Origin: Physocladia obscura
Lineage: Eukaryota; Chytridiomycota; Chytridiomycetes; Chytridiales; Chytriomycetaceae
Length of the DNA stretch: 14,679 nucleotides
Direction: 5' to 3'
Assembly: GCA_027596945.1 (NCBI GenBank)
Contig: JADGJH010000764.1
Coordinates: 1-14,679, forward strand
In this document: piece by piece, positions 1 to 9,600 of the stretch
Numbering within the stretch: position 1 is the first letter of the stretch
How the letters are laid out: every line of letters starts with the position of its first letter
Program-made: the position numbers and the translations under genes
Notes under the pieces: generated by a model
Database searches by the model: none
What the model was told of the DNA's origin: nothing
What the model saw: only the letters and a program-made list of their open reading frames with translations

Positions 1-2
1 TC

Positions 3-410
3 GCTGCCTTGAGCGGTGTCGTCGTCAGTGCGCTTGTGCGTTGGATCGTTATTATTGTGCTGGCGCTCGTTGGTGGCATCCTTGTTCTGTCCTTTGAGTT
101 GCCTGTTCTTATTGTCGCCACGTCCGTCGTTGGCGCATACGCGGTCTTCTTTGGCATCGACATTTTTGCCCAGACCGACTTTGCGCAGGTCACGCTAGCC
201 ATTGTCACCTCCGGGTCGTTTTCGCCCCCGGCTGCCGGTGCAAAATGGCCCTATATGCTGGGCGGCTTTGCGCTGCTTGCTATCATTGGCATTGCCCATC
301 AATTCCACCAAGTCAGGCGCAATGGCGGAAAACATCGCGGAATCCAGCAGCGTAACGAAGGATTCAGAAGCATCCCCAAGAATCACAACTATTCCACTGT
401 TCCTTACTGA
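3..410 (+). CDS. C-terminal part of a TMEM198/DUF4203-like multispanning membrane protein (5' truncated)
   Basis: The frame is open from the first bases of the window to a TGA at 408-410, so the gene begins to the left and only about 135 C-terminal residues are visible. The first 60 residues are almost wholly hydrophobic: a helix around VRWIVIIVLALVGGILVLS, then PVLIVATSVVGAYAVFFGID. The VATSxxGAYxxxxGID pattern resembles the DUF4203/TMEM198 family of multispanning membrane proteins, as I know it. A hydrophilic loop and one more membrane segment (WPYMLGGFALLAIIGIA) follow, then a basic cytosolic-looking tail starting HQVRRNGGKHR. Function in fungi is not established, and no catalytic residues are seen. 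An AATAAA lies 33 bp after the stop. The fold is well supported as an integral membrane protein; the family name is from pattern recall and less certain. Confidence 0.7.
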   Translation, partial: AALSGVVVSALVRWIVIIVLALVGGILVLSFELPVLIVATSVVGAYAVFFGIDIFAQTDFAQVTLAIVTSGSFSPPAAGAKWPYMLGGFALLAIIGIAHQFHQVRRNGGKHRGIQQRNEGFRSIPKNHNYSTVPY

Positions 411-442
411 TTATTAACTTTCTTTTGATGTGTGTTTGCAAT

Positions 443-448
443 AATAAA
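443..448 (+). terminator. Putative poly(A) signal of the DUF4203-like gene
   Basis: AATAAA sits 33 bp downstream of the TGA at 408-410, in an A-rich context. This is the usual position for a cleavage and polyadenylation signal. It is a short motif in AT-rich DNA, so chance cannot be excluded. Confidence 0.5.
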
Positions 449-1017
449 AACAACAATACTTCTGTTCATTCGCAAAGTTGAAGTATTATTTCAAACAAAT
501 AGTAATAACCAAATAGGCTTGAGATTCAATGCCCGATTATAACAACAAGAATGCCAATGAGAAAAACAAGTCCAGATTGTTGTCTTCATAAAAAGTCTGT
601 GAGCAAACGTGAAAATTAAAGGGGTCACCAAAATTTATTGACAATCTCCGCGTATAAAAGGCGAATAATTGAAGCGCTTGCTCATGCAAAGTCAGAGACC
701 ACGGAGAATTATATTTACCAGAAACGAAAATCCTCAAACCATAGAATCCCACGCCTACTGGCTATTACGTTCGTTATAAGCATAATATCACCATTGTTTC
801 TGTAACTGTTTGTGGACCCTAGTGCTTGCATCAAGACTGAGAATGGGTATTTTTATCCTTTGCACTGCCGATTTTCTATGAACAAACAACGGATAATAAA
901 TAAACAACAGAATTAAAAAGAGATAGTGGCAAATAAAATGCAATATATAGTGATGTGATTGTGTTCGACAAAAACGGGGGGAAAAAAAACCATTCTCTAT
1001 ATCGCACAGATTCAAAA
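449..1017. other. Intergenic region, promoter side of RPB3
   Basis: No convincing gene in either strand. The short frames here have no recognisable domain. A TATAAAA lies at 653-659, about 360 bp before the RPB3 start, and a weaker TATATAG at 944-950. Neither is at a position that proves use. The last 70 bases before the RPB3 ATG are purine-rich (runs of A and G at about 970-990), as often in 5' leaders. Confidence 0.5.
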
Positions 1018-2061
1018 ATGAACATGAACTTGATGAGCGACGGTAAAGGGCCGCAGGTGACCATCAAAAGCACGGATCCCATCGGAAAGAGTCTCTCGTT
1101 CGTGTTATGGAACTGCGACCTGGCGCTGGCGAATGCTCTACGCAGAATCATGATCGCCGAGGTTCCAACAATGGCGATTGATCTCGTTGACATTGAAAAT
1201 AATTCGGTAACGTAACTATCTACACATAACTATTACTATTATCGTCTGTCTGCGACGACTTGATGCTGTCTTTCTCATTTTTGATTTGATTTTCTGTATA
1301 GTCTGTTCTCGTCGATGAGATGCTAGCTCACCGTCTCGGATTGATTCCACTCATTTCAAGCAACACAAAAGACATTACCTATACCAGAGACTGCAATTGC
1401 GAAGAGTAAAAACCGATTTTTTTTTTTTTTTTTTGTTTACACATTCACCTGATTTGTTTGTTTTTCACAGATACTGCGAAAACTGCTCGGTTGTGCTTAA
1501 TCTCAATGTCCGCTGTGACAGCGACCGAAATCGAGACGTGACCGCTCGAGACCTCGTATCGTCGAACCCAAATGTAACGCCTTATTTCGCAAACGAAGAT
1601 GATCCAGGCGTAGTGATTTGCAAACTGCGAAAGGGGCAAGAACTGCGCATGCGATGTATTGCGAAAAAGGGAACCGCGAAGGAACATGCAAAATGGTCGC
1701 CAGGTTTACATGTTTTTTTTCTTCTTTGAAAACTGTTTTTTTTGTATTAAATGTATAACATCATAAAGTCGCCGCCGTCGGTTTCGAATACGATCCCCAC
1801 AACCGACTAAGACACACAACATACTGGGTCGAAACCGATGCACTAAAAGAGTGGCCAGTGGGACCCAACGGCGACGACGAACACGAAATACCTGTGGATC
1901 CAAACGAACCGTTTGATTACAACGCGAAACCCAACCGGTTTTATTTCGTGGTTGAAGGAACGGGCGTGCTCGATCCGAAAGAGATTGTCGAAAAGGCGCT
2001 TCTTATTATTCACGCAAAAGTTGTGCACACCATGCAGTTTTTGCAAAAGATGAAGTGGTGA
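1018..2061 (+). CDS. RPB3: RNA polymerase II subunit RPB3 (four exons)
   Basis: Encodes the third-largest subunit of nuclear RNA polymerase II, which pairs with RPB11 to form the alpha-like assembly platform of the enzyme. Exons are 1018-1206, 1302-1405, 1471-1703 and 1769-2061; all three introns are GT-AG (95, 65 and 65 bp) and the joined frame gives 272 aa, close to human RPB3 (275 aa). The alpha-motif region ([18 protein letters not shown], residues 38-55) is followed by the zinc site C94, C96, C100 and C103 in CNCEEYCENC. Residues [21 protein letters not shown] and [14 protein letters not shown] match strongly conserved RPB3 segments. The C-terminal helix ends in QKMKW without the longer tail of the yeast protein. 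Three ATG codons compete (1018, 1024, 1033); the alignment with the family starts only at about residue 11, so the true start is uncertain by a few residues. Intron 2 holds an 18-T run. Confidence 0.97.
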
Positions 2062-2552
2062 TTTTTTTTTTTTTTTTGTGTGTAAATGAGTTTCGGGATG
2101 GGTTCTGGGACAGATAAGTTACATACGCGAGTTTATCGGTGCCGACAAAAAGACTCAGTTGATAAAGATAAGTTGCTCCGGCGCTGCCGGTAAAATGAGT
2201 TATGCTGCCTGGCCTCCGCCAGATTGCGAAACTTGAGAAAAATACATACACGGCGTTTGTTATGCCACTTCCCCCGTGGGCTGACGCACATTGTAGCAGT
2301 TTCCAAACCCTGGCCGCAAGTCACGTGCAATGTGCCCAAACTTGCCCTAATAAATTTCTCGCACTAACCACTGGTACGAGGGGCTGGGTTTGAACAGAGT
2401 GCTTACGACGAGCGTATTCTGGTTGCGCGAAATTAAGTTTTAGTTGAGTATTTTCCAGAAATCAATTGAATCATGAAAAATTTATTGTGGTTCCAGTTGA
2501 AAATTTCCAACTCTGCCTGGAAATCACTGATCTAAAAATAACATCGTAACTC
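2062..2552. other. Gene-free region after RPB3
   Basis: A run of 16 T (2062-2077) follows the RPB3 stop directly. An AATAAA at 2349-2354 could serve RPB3, but about 290 bp is long for a fungal 3' UTR. The stretch 2100-2440 is richer in G and C than the DNA after it and contains two GATAAG words (2113-2118 and 2169-2174). The frames in it are short and unlike any family I recognise. An imperfect hairpin (TTCCAGTTG near 2491, CAACT and CTGGAA near 2509-2522) marks the change into the AT-rich island. Confidence 0.4.
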
Positions 2553-2915
2553 ATGTCTGACCCTTCCACAAGTACTGGAGTTTTCAATGAAGAGGCTACA
2601 GAGCCAAGCCAAAAAAGCAAGACTCCTCCTCAACACTTGATTGACTACTTTGGTCTGAGTTCTGGGGGCTAGCAACACATTCAAGAAATGCAACAAAGAA
2701 GCTATGAAATTGCAGAACAGACAAATGTTTGCCCAAGTATCTCTTTTGAAAAATGCTCTTAAAAGATCTTTTGAAGAAATGGAACAGTGTGTCAATACAA
2801 TATTAAATACACTGAAAATGTCTCATGCAGTAATTTACAATGCTGGAACCCCTTCTCAAGCACAATTCAATAGTCTGGCTAGTGATGCTTTTTGCCATGT
2901 CCAAAATTGTTGAAA
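2553..2915 (+). pseudogene. Broken reading frame, probable mobile-element remnant (family unknown)
   Basis: An ATG at 2553 opens 39 codons to a TAG at 2670-2672 (ending HLIDYFGLSSGG). A different frame, open from before 2668 to a TGA at 2911-2913, continues with a lysine-rich, helical stretch (KKCNKEAMKLQNRQMFAQ, then LLKNALKRSFEEMEQ) and ends near SLASDAFCHVQNC. The easiest reading is one old coding sequence with a frameshift near 2660. A short part (VIYNAGTPSQAQFN, about 2827-2871) resembles a stretch in the minus-strand remnant at 5383-5452, which suggests a repeated element. No domain is recognised. It could also be a chance pair of frames, since the DNA is AT-rich. Confidence 0.35.
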
Positions 2916-3992
2916 TCTGCATTATTTCGTGGTGGAGTACATGAGATAAAACCCAAAATAAACCTTAATATCATTTTATTTCAATACACATAAAGAAACA
3001 ATGAGTTTATTCTCCAGATGTAATTGCATAACTTTGACATTTTTGGTAAATTATTTACAAATAAACAGAATCTAATAATAAAGTTATAAGTCATTATCTA
3101 AATTATTTCATTCACAAAGAATGAAGAAATAACAATGATGTTTTGCTTTCTTGTATGACCTAAACATGCAAAAACAATAAATCAACTTACAAAACTGCTC
3201 AGGCCATAACTCTGTCAATGGGAAACAGATCAAAGCAGTACAATAGTATTGTTTAACACATTATGCATAATGGTAAATAATTTTGTAATTGTATCTGTAA
3301 TCTTATGTCTGTATTGTAATCAAAAGAAAGAAAAACATAATTCTTGACTTACATTTGATTGTGCTGACACAACAAAGCAACGTTGAGAAGAATAATTATT
3401 ACAACCAGTTAACAATAAAACTAATCACTACATTTATTGGAAGTTTCTCTTTCAAATATAGTTCAGAAACTTAGACTAAATATTCTATCAAGAGCATAGC
3501 TTGCATAGTAGAGCAGAAGGCTCTTGGAATTTGCATGCCATTAAGCCAAAAGGTAGACTTGAACAGTTTAGAAATTAGAACATGCGTGTTTTGTGATTGT
3601 AGTTAATCATCAAAACAAATAAGAAAGAAGACGAGTAGAGTAGATGTACACTCACTTGAAATTTGCATGACAGTTCCATAGATAACTATGTGCTTGCCAC
3701 AAAAAAACTAAGATTGGGTGATTTCACTTGTGTCAAAGGCCAAGACTAACAAGGAAAGGTCTCAACATTGTGTGAAAGTTTTTACAATAAAGTTTTAGGC
3801 AACATATTGAAAAACTAAAAACAATGACAAGTCAATAAAATAAAACAACTGAATGTGATAAATAACAATTATGCAATGTGTCACCAACAATGCCTGACCA
3901 GCTGTTGATAACACACATAATTATTAACACATTTCATAGTCTTAATTTTTACTAAATAATTTTAAGACACAAAAAACATATGTCACAAATTT
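2916..3992. other. AT-rich stretch without a supported gene
   Basis: About 1.1 kb of AT-rich DNA with stops in all frames. Several minus-strand words look like splice donors (GTGAGT near 3655, GTAAGT near 3350), and a short open stretch ends at the first of them, but no protein family is recognised. A 17-base word, TTG(G/A)AATTTGCATG(C/A)CA, occurs twice, at about 3525 and 3657. I see no tRNA or rRNA gene. Confidence 0.4.
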
Positions 3993-4334
3993 GTGGACAA
4001 TCTCCCAAATCCACTGCCATCACTTGATTCAATCATGAGAAAAATTATAAAACAATCTAGCATTATGGAACTACACAATAGAAAACTTCAAAATATGGAA
4101 ACTAGTAACATAGAACATCAAGCAATGACTACAATTCAACTGATTTCTATCAAGAAACACAAAACTGGAAAATTGCAAAGCAATGATGCAGTGTTGAATC
4201 AACAACTTAATGGTGGTCTTTTTGGACTTGTTCCAAACTTCAACTTTATGTGCAGAAAACACCAAAAATGGAACACTCAGAGGATCTTGATAGAACATCC
4301 AATCCAGATGAGAGTGAAGTATCTGAAACCATAA
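3993..4334 (+). pseudogene. Isolated 113-codon frame in the element island
   Basis: The frame starts at GTG, not ATG (internal ATG codons at 4035 and 4065 are possible), and stops with TAA at 4332-4334. The product is rich in Q, N, K and I, without a domain I recognise. A second frame overlapping its 3' end reads an acidic run (KMEHSEDLDRTSNPDESEVS) up to a TGA near 4368, then on to a donor-like AG|GTAAAA near 4398. This could be a decayed exon or the N-terminal part of the transposase remnant just downstream. The evidence is weak and rests on length in AT-rich DNA. Confidence 0.25.
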
Positions 4335-4404
4335 CACCAGCTAATTGTGCACCAACATCAGAAGTTTTTTGAAGAAATCAACATGGTGATATGAAACAGG
4401 TAAA

Positions 4405-4614
4405 ATGCAAAAGGAACAAAAACATTCACTTACAAAAAAACCTAATAAAATAGGAACAACATGTGAATGTGACAGAATACTCCAACTACTTGTCAAAGGA
4501 GTCAATAAAAGAATAACAGGAGTGATAGTGGAATATCAGAAAAAACTGAATGAGTATGAACAAATAAAAAGTCTTCAACTGTTGCAACTTCACTTCATTC
4601 AGGAAAAGTGTTGA
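4405..4614 (+). pseudogene. Possible N-terminal fragment of the decayed transposase
   Basis: This 69-codon frame begins with an ATG and is basic at its start, followed by a helical stretch (KRITGVIVEYQKKLNEYEQ). It overlaps, in another frame, the start of the transposase C-terminal part at 4560. Basic, helical N-termini before a DDE domain are usual in Tc1/mariner-type transposases, but no helix-turn-helix motif can be pointed to with certainty. If it belongs to that gene, the first two catalytic aspartates and about 100 or more residues between the pieces have been lost. Confidence 0.3.
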
Positions 4615-4982
4615 AATATCTGGGCCAAAATTTAAATATAGGTCCTAGACAGCACTTATATTCATTGATTATCACAGATTATCATGTATTTGCAGTCTCT
4701 TGAATAATTCCATTGTGTTTACCCACATGTTGTCCATTTTTTAATCCAATTGAAGTATTGTTTGGAATGATCAAAAAACAACAGTGAAGAATATACCTGG
4801 AAAATAAAGTCAGCATCAAGAATATCCTACAAATTGTTGCCTCAGCTCATACCCATTATAGGCAGTACAACTTTTGCCCTATTTTTCAAAAATATGGCTA
4901 TCAATATGCCAGTTTTTTTAATTCAAAACTTCATCCAAAAGGAGTCTTAAAGATATGGAGTTTTTCTGAAATAAAGTCATTC
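4560..4982 (+). pseudogene. Tc1/mariner (IS630)-type DDE transposase, decayed C-terminal part
   Basis: Read through two in-frame TGA codons (4701-4703 and 4785-4787), one frame gives a clear transposase end. The key block is CCPFFNPIEVLFGMIKK (4728-4778), which matches the PxxSPxLNPIE signature of the Tc1/mariner superfamily; the E of NPIE (4752-4754) is the third catalytic acid in that family. Downstream, in the same frame, come NILQIVASAHTHYRQYNF and FQKYGYQYASFFN, typical of the tail of such proteins with a GY.. FFN ending. Upstream, YLGQNLNIG and LYSLIITDYHVFAV fit the part before the signature, but the region with the first two acids is missing. Two stops, the missing start and the deletion mean the gene is dead. 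Confidence 0.8.
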
Positions 4983-5880
4983 ATATTTTCAATTTCATTA
5001 AAATCATGTGCAGTGTTTTCATTTTCATTTGGAGCTGGAGCATTAAGAATACTAGTAACAGCATGCCTATGCACTTTAATTGGTGTTCATGAGATTTGCA
5101 TTAATTTTTTAAATCTTGAATTTAATACTGTAGTTTTCACTTCAATGACTTGAGCACAACTTCTTGATCTTCAACAATATCTAACACAATCCTTAAAGAC
5201 TGGCAAATATGAGAATTTTGGGTCTCAGATTTCAATTGCCTGTCAAATAGATTGGTGATTTTGACTGGAGGGGGTAGTTGCATAGCTTGTTCTAGTGTCA
5301 ATGGATTGTGAAGGAGAATCCTAGCCCAGTTGTGCTAGATCATGTTCTCTCCTTGAAGATGGCAGTGAAAAATTTTAAGTTATTGAATGATGCCATTGAA
5401 TTGTGATTCACTGGGTGCTCCTGATCTGTATGGATATTCAATGACTCGAGTGATGATTGCTTATGACTGTGAGTTGTCATTTAATTTGACATGCATCACT
5501 TAGTGTCACCATAGATCTGTTTATGGTATCTAGTTACCAAATCAGTGAAGTCTGGGCAAGCCATTGGGTGATGGGACATGGCTCTTGTGTATAAGAATAA
5601 AATAAAGGCTTCCTCTGTGTCTGTGCATGTATGCTTGCCATGGATGCTTTCCCATTCTCTTGCAGATTCCTCTGGCTGACTTATTTGATATTCCATGTTA
5701 ACTATCAATTATTTGTGAAGATTCCAATACCAAATTGTTTGCTACCGAATTGGTTATTGCCCTGAAGATCTAGCTGTTTTTGGGTTCTTGGATCTCAAAA
5801 GAGCGCAATCATGAGATCAACCGCTTCATTAGACTGTGGTAGAGTTGGTGTCAATTCAATGCAGTGGTTGTTGTTCTTTA
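4930..5880 (-). pseudogene. Long degenerate minus-strand reading frame, probable mobile-element remnant
   Basis: Reading leftward from about 5880, frames with good protein character succeed each other with a few stops and shifts. Parts seen: LPQSNEAVDLMIALF then a stop and DPRTQKQLDLQGNNQF (about 5850-5750); a 70-codon open piece (5708-5496) including EEAFILFLYTRAMSHHP; VIEYPYRSGAPSESQFNG (about 5450-5390); then HNWARILLHNPLTLEQAMQL, PPPVKITNLFDRQLKSE and LRIVLDIVEDQEVVLKSL (5340-5140); finally an acidic end, NAPAPNENENTAHDFNEIE (about 5050-4995). The tail overlaps, on the opposite strand, the end of the transposase remnant. I do not recognise the family. Continuity across about 900 bp with only isolated breaks suggests a former protein-coding gene. 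Confidence 0.45.
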
Positions 5881-6551
5881 TTCAAAAAAAAAATTTCTGT
5901 TGTTGGTTGTTTTTGAAGGCAATTGGTTGTTTTTAAATATTTACTCTTGATTTTTTTCAAATAAAATTGGAATTGGGTGAAATGCAGGCAGAGGGTGCCA
6001 TTTTATTGAAAAGAAAATCAAAAAACAAAAGAAAATAAAAAGTACAAAGCGGGCAAAGGGTAGGTGGAAGAGTTGTCACTTGTTGAGAGACGGAAATTTT
6101 GGAAGGAAAAAAGGAGAAAGGAGACAATCTCCAATCGTTAAACTAAATCTCTTCACCGTGAAACGTGATCTCTGACATCAACACAGATTACCAAAAATTC
6201 ATAGGCCTCCTTTGCTGAAGGATTTAAGTCTAATTTGGTAATCAATGTATTTCTTACTGCAAACTAACACACCTGTTATTTTTATAGCAGAGCAACTATT
6301 TTTGTATTTTTTGTCATGATTAGTCTACTTTAACAACGCATTTTTTTAGATTCTGCGGCTTTCAAACAGCACATGAGTCTGTTCGCTATTTCTATTGGTA
6401 TCCCACACTAATTTTTTTTTTTTTCTTCACACATAGAATTGACCCAAATAATAAATTTCAAAAAAGTCTATAAAAAAACTCAGAAAAAAATTGAAAAAAT
6501 TAAAAGTTAAAAAATAGAGCGATGCCGAAACAGACCTCCAGAAAAATATTT
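5881..6551. other. Gene-free region between the element island and the kinase gene
   Basis: No gene seen. It holds A- and T-rich runs, a purine-rich tract (about 6005-6125), a direct repeat of TTGGTTGTTTTT (near 5903 and 5923), and a perfect 10-bp inverted repeat (6186-6195 with 6234-6243) that encloses a small second hairpin. On the minus strand this is the region just after the 3' end of the kinase gene. Confidence 0.45.
6186..6243. repeat. Nested inverted repeat
   Basis: GATTACCAAA at 6186-6195 is the exact reverse complement of TTTGGTAATC at 6234-6243. Inside the loop, TCCTT and AAGGA (about 6208-6222) form a second, 5-bp stem with a five-base loop. The element is about 58 bp. It is not a tRNA fold. 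It may be a structured RNA end, a small inverted-repeat element, or chance. Confidence 0.4.
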
Positions 6552-6556
6552 TTATT
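6551..6556 (-). terminator. Putative poly(A) signal of the DYRK-like gene
   Basis: Minus-strand AATAAA in the context CAAAACAATAAAAA, about 28 bp beyond the TGA at 6584-6586. The same 14-base context occurs after the perilipin-like gene (13211-13224), which supports both as true 3' signals. Confidence 0.55.
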
Positions 6557-6580
6557 GTTTTGGTTTCTATTTTTTAAATG

Positions 6581-6606
6581 AATTCAGCATCCACAGCAAC
6601 AAAAAA
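6581..6606 (-). repeat. 26-bp element shared with 14372-14397
   Basis: AATTCAGCATCCACAG is identical in both places, and the 10 bases after it differ at two positions only (24 of 26 match). Here it covers the TGA that ends the annotated kinase frame (6584-6586) or, if the tail is spliced, lies in the last intron. The other copy lies in the 3' region of the second perilipin-like gene, in the same orientation. Confidence 0.6.
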
Positions 6607-9600
6607 AAAAAGAAAAAAAAAGAAAAAAAAAGGAAAACAAAAAACAAACCTTTTTTTGCGACAAAGACCGAACAAGCTTCCCAATTCCTGACGAAAAAGA
6701 TCCATTCCTTGACATTCCCGACGGCCCACTCTCCCCACTCTTTTTCGAAGATACAGACGCAGTCCTCGTAGCTGGCACCCCTCCTCCGCCTCCTCCCAAA
6801 ACATCAATATGCACATTCTCAAATGAAATCCCCGTGTTTATAGCACGCGTTCCACTTGCAGTCTGAGAAGTTAACTGGTCTCCCCCATCAAGCTTCTGCT
6901 GTTGACTGGTCTGATCGTACCGTTCGTTGAACTCACTGTTTGTTGCATTGTTGAAAGTTGTAGTTGAAGAAGAGTTTTGAACAAACGCTTGGGCCGGCTG
7001 TTCGTTGACTCGGTAGTTTACAGCTAGAACTGCTTGCTGTTGCTGCTGCTGCTGTTGAAGTAGAATTTCCTTTTCGTTGTAAGCGTGTGAAGTACGCTGC
7101 TGCTGAGTTTGTTGCTCATTAAATGCCTGAGATTGTCTGTAAGTATTAGCAGCTTGTTGCTGCTGCTGTTGCAACTGATCAGGATAAGCTTGCGAAACTC
7201 GGTAGCTATTTGCACGCTTCATAGACGGCACAGTCGCAGCAGGGATAGAAGGAAGTAGTTGATCGTCGCGTTGGATATTTGCTTCCGACACTTTCTTATC
7301 AACACTTTTGCTCGTTGATGAAGGCCCTGAAATAGATCCAATTCGTCTCCAATTTGAAAAGCTGGCCTTCCAATAACTGGGTTCTCCAGATGCTGCTGTT
7401 GCTGCTGCGGCTTCAGGAACCGCAATAGATTGTGTCTTCTTTTGCCGTGCTTCAACTGCCGCTGGATTCGGCGCCTGGTTGTTTGAAAGTGATAATTCAC
7501 GTCGTCTGTTTACAATTGAGTTTGCTGCACTAGTCATGAGGTCACCAAAGCTGTATTTTCCACTAGATGGACTTGAAACGCGCGGACTTGATGGAAACTG
7601 TGAAATCGTGGTCGGGGCAGGAGGAATGCCAGTGATCCATTCATGCTTCATTGCTTCGTCTGGCTTCATCCGTCGTTCATGATCCCAATGCAAGCAGCGT
7701 TCGATAAAATCAAGAAAAAGTACGTCAGTAGTTCGTAGAATATGTGACAGACTCTTGGTCGCAGGTCGGCGCTTTTTTCCTTTGCTGTTTGTGAAAGAGC
7801 GCGGCTGGTAATGGTCATAGAAGAGTTTGCGTCGCGATCCACGGTCGATAATATATTCAGGCGGTACTCCTTTAATTTCCATAATACATGCGAGCTGCTC
7901 TTGTTCATTTTCGCCTGGAAAGAGTGGGTAACCGGTCAAAAGCTCCGCCAGAATACATCCAAGAGACCACATGTCAATTGCCACAGTATAGGGAATTCCC
8001 AGAATTACTTCGGGAGATCTATAGAATCGACTTTGTACATAAGTGTAAATTTTTTCATGTTCATAACATGCGGATCCAAAATCAATAACTTTAATATCAT
8101 AGAGCGGGTTGCTAGGGTTGAAATCAGGATCGATGAATGAGCGGGGAAGGCCCGTTGACGATGATGGAACGAGGTCGCATTTTTGAGGTTGAAGAAAACT
8201 TGGATCGCAAAGTAAAATATTCTAAAACAGAAAGGAAAAATTAGGAAAAATTAGGAAAATTAAATTTAAAAATTTTTTTTTCCGTAACCCACTTCTGGTT
8301 TCATATCGCAGTGAACAGTTTTGATTTTGTATAACAATTTCAGGCATTCCAAAATCTGAACAGTAAAAACTTTTAAAACGCCCATGTGAATGCCGCGGAA
8401 ACCGCCAGACTTGACCCATTCATACAAATTAATTCCGAGGAGTTCGAAAGTAATGCATAAATGGCCTCGGAAATAAAAGCTGTCTTGCATGTGCACTAAG
8501 TTATGCGATTGGTCAGCATCCTGCGAACGTAAAATAATAATAATAAAAAACACTTTTTAGTCATGAAAAGCAGAAAGAAAAAAAAAGAACCTCTTTTCTC
8601 AATCGATCCAACACTTTAACTTCGACTACACCTTGCTTCTCGAATCGTTTTTTGTTTCTGATGATTTTGAGAGCCACAATTGTCTTTGTTTTGTGATCAA
8701 AACATTTAAGGGCTTGCCCAAACGATCCTTTCCCCAATATCGAAATGCATTCGTATCGATATCCAATGTGATCGTGACTGGTGTAATAATAGTCACCACG
8801 GGAATCATCAAATCCTGCCGAACATTTAAGGAAAAAACGATCGAGTGTTAGCCAAGTTCGAAAGAATCACTCACTTCCCTTTTTCTTCTTACCATTATTA
8901 AAAATACCGTTGATATCTTCTTTCGTCAAATTCTCTGGATGAGCAGTGCCAATCGCGCCAGATTTTCTTCGCGGGAAGCCAATTTTCTCGACACCCATCG
9001 CACCAGCAAAGTAAATGTGGGGATATTGAAACACCTCCTGCAATTCATAGGGAGTAAGCAGATCTCTGTAGTATTGAACCGTGATTTCCGGTGAGAGCGG
9101 GAGTTTTAGGGACGGTGGAGTCGGCGATGTTTGTTGCGGGACTGGTGTTGACGGGGTTGGAGTTGGTGCAGGAGTCGGTTGCTGCTGCTGTTGCTGCTGC
9201 GATTGTTTTTGTGGGGCAATTGGCGCAACGAGAGTATCCGGAGATGATGGAATTTGTGCATGAATTTGTCTGTAGTTTGGATTCAGCATTTGTTGTTGCT
9301 GTTGGTAAAAGTGATTTGGCGCAGGTGTCGAAACAGTAACACCCGAAGTATTTGTCATTGAACGCGTATGCACGGACATTGATAAACGGTGCTGTTGTGA
9401 TTGAGAAACGGCGGGCGGTTGCGGGTGCTGCGTGACTCCAGCAGACATTGCGCCAGCTGTATTTGTTAAGTTTGCGCCAGAAATTTGTATTGCAACCGAG
9501 CGCCGTACGCCACCGGAAGTAGAACCTGAAGCTGCGGTCGAGTTACTAGATGCATTTGTAGATGCAGTGAATGTGGATGATCGATGCATCGACACAGCAT

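Noticed and set aside
537..752. A 71-codon minus frame upstream of RPB3
   Set aside because: No ATG context, splice support or family resemblance; within the range expected by chance in AT-rich DNA.
2380..2400. A tRNA B-box-like word (GGGTTTGAAC)
   Set aside because: No matching A box, no cloverleaf and the B box lacks its last conserved bases, so no tRNA or SINE is claimed.
3470..3700. Short minus-strand open pieces (GMQIPRAFCSTMQAM, GKHIVIYGTVMQIS) beside donor-like words
   Set aside because: They recall helicase or replication-protein pieces only loosely. Too short, stops nearby and no linked motifs.
6574..6822. An 82-codon minus frame overlapping the kinase tail
   Set aside because: Out of phase with the kinase, which has strong domain support through this DNA.
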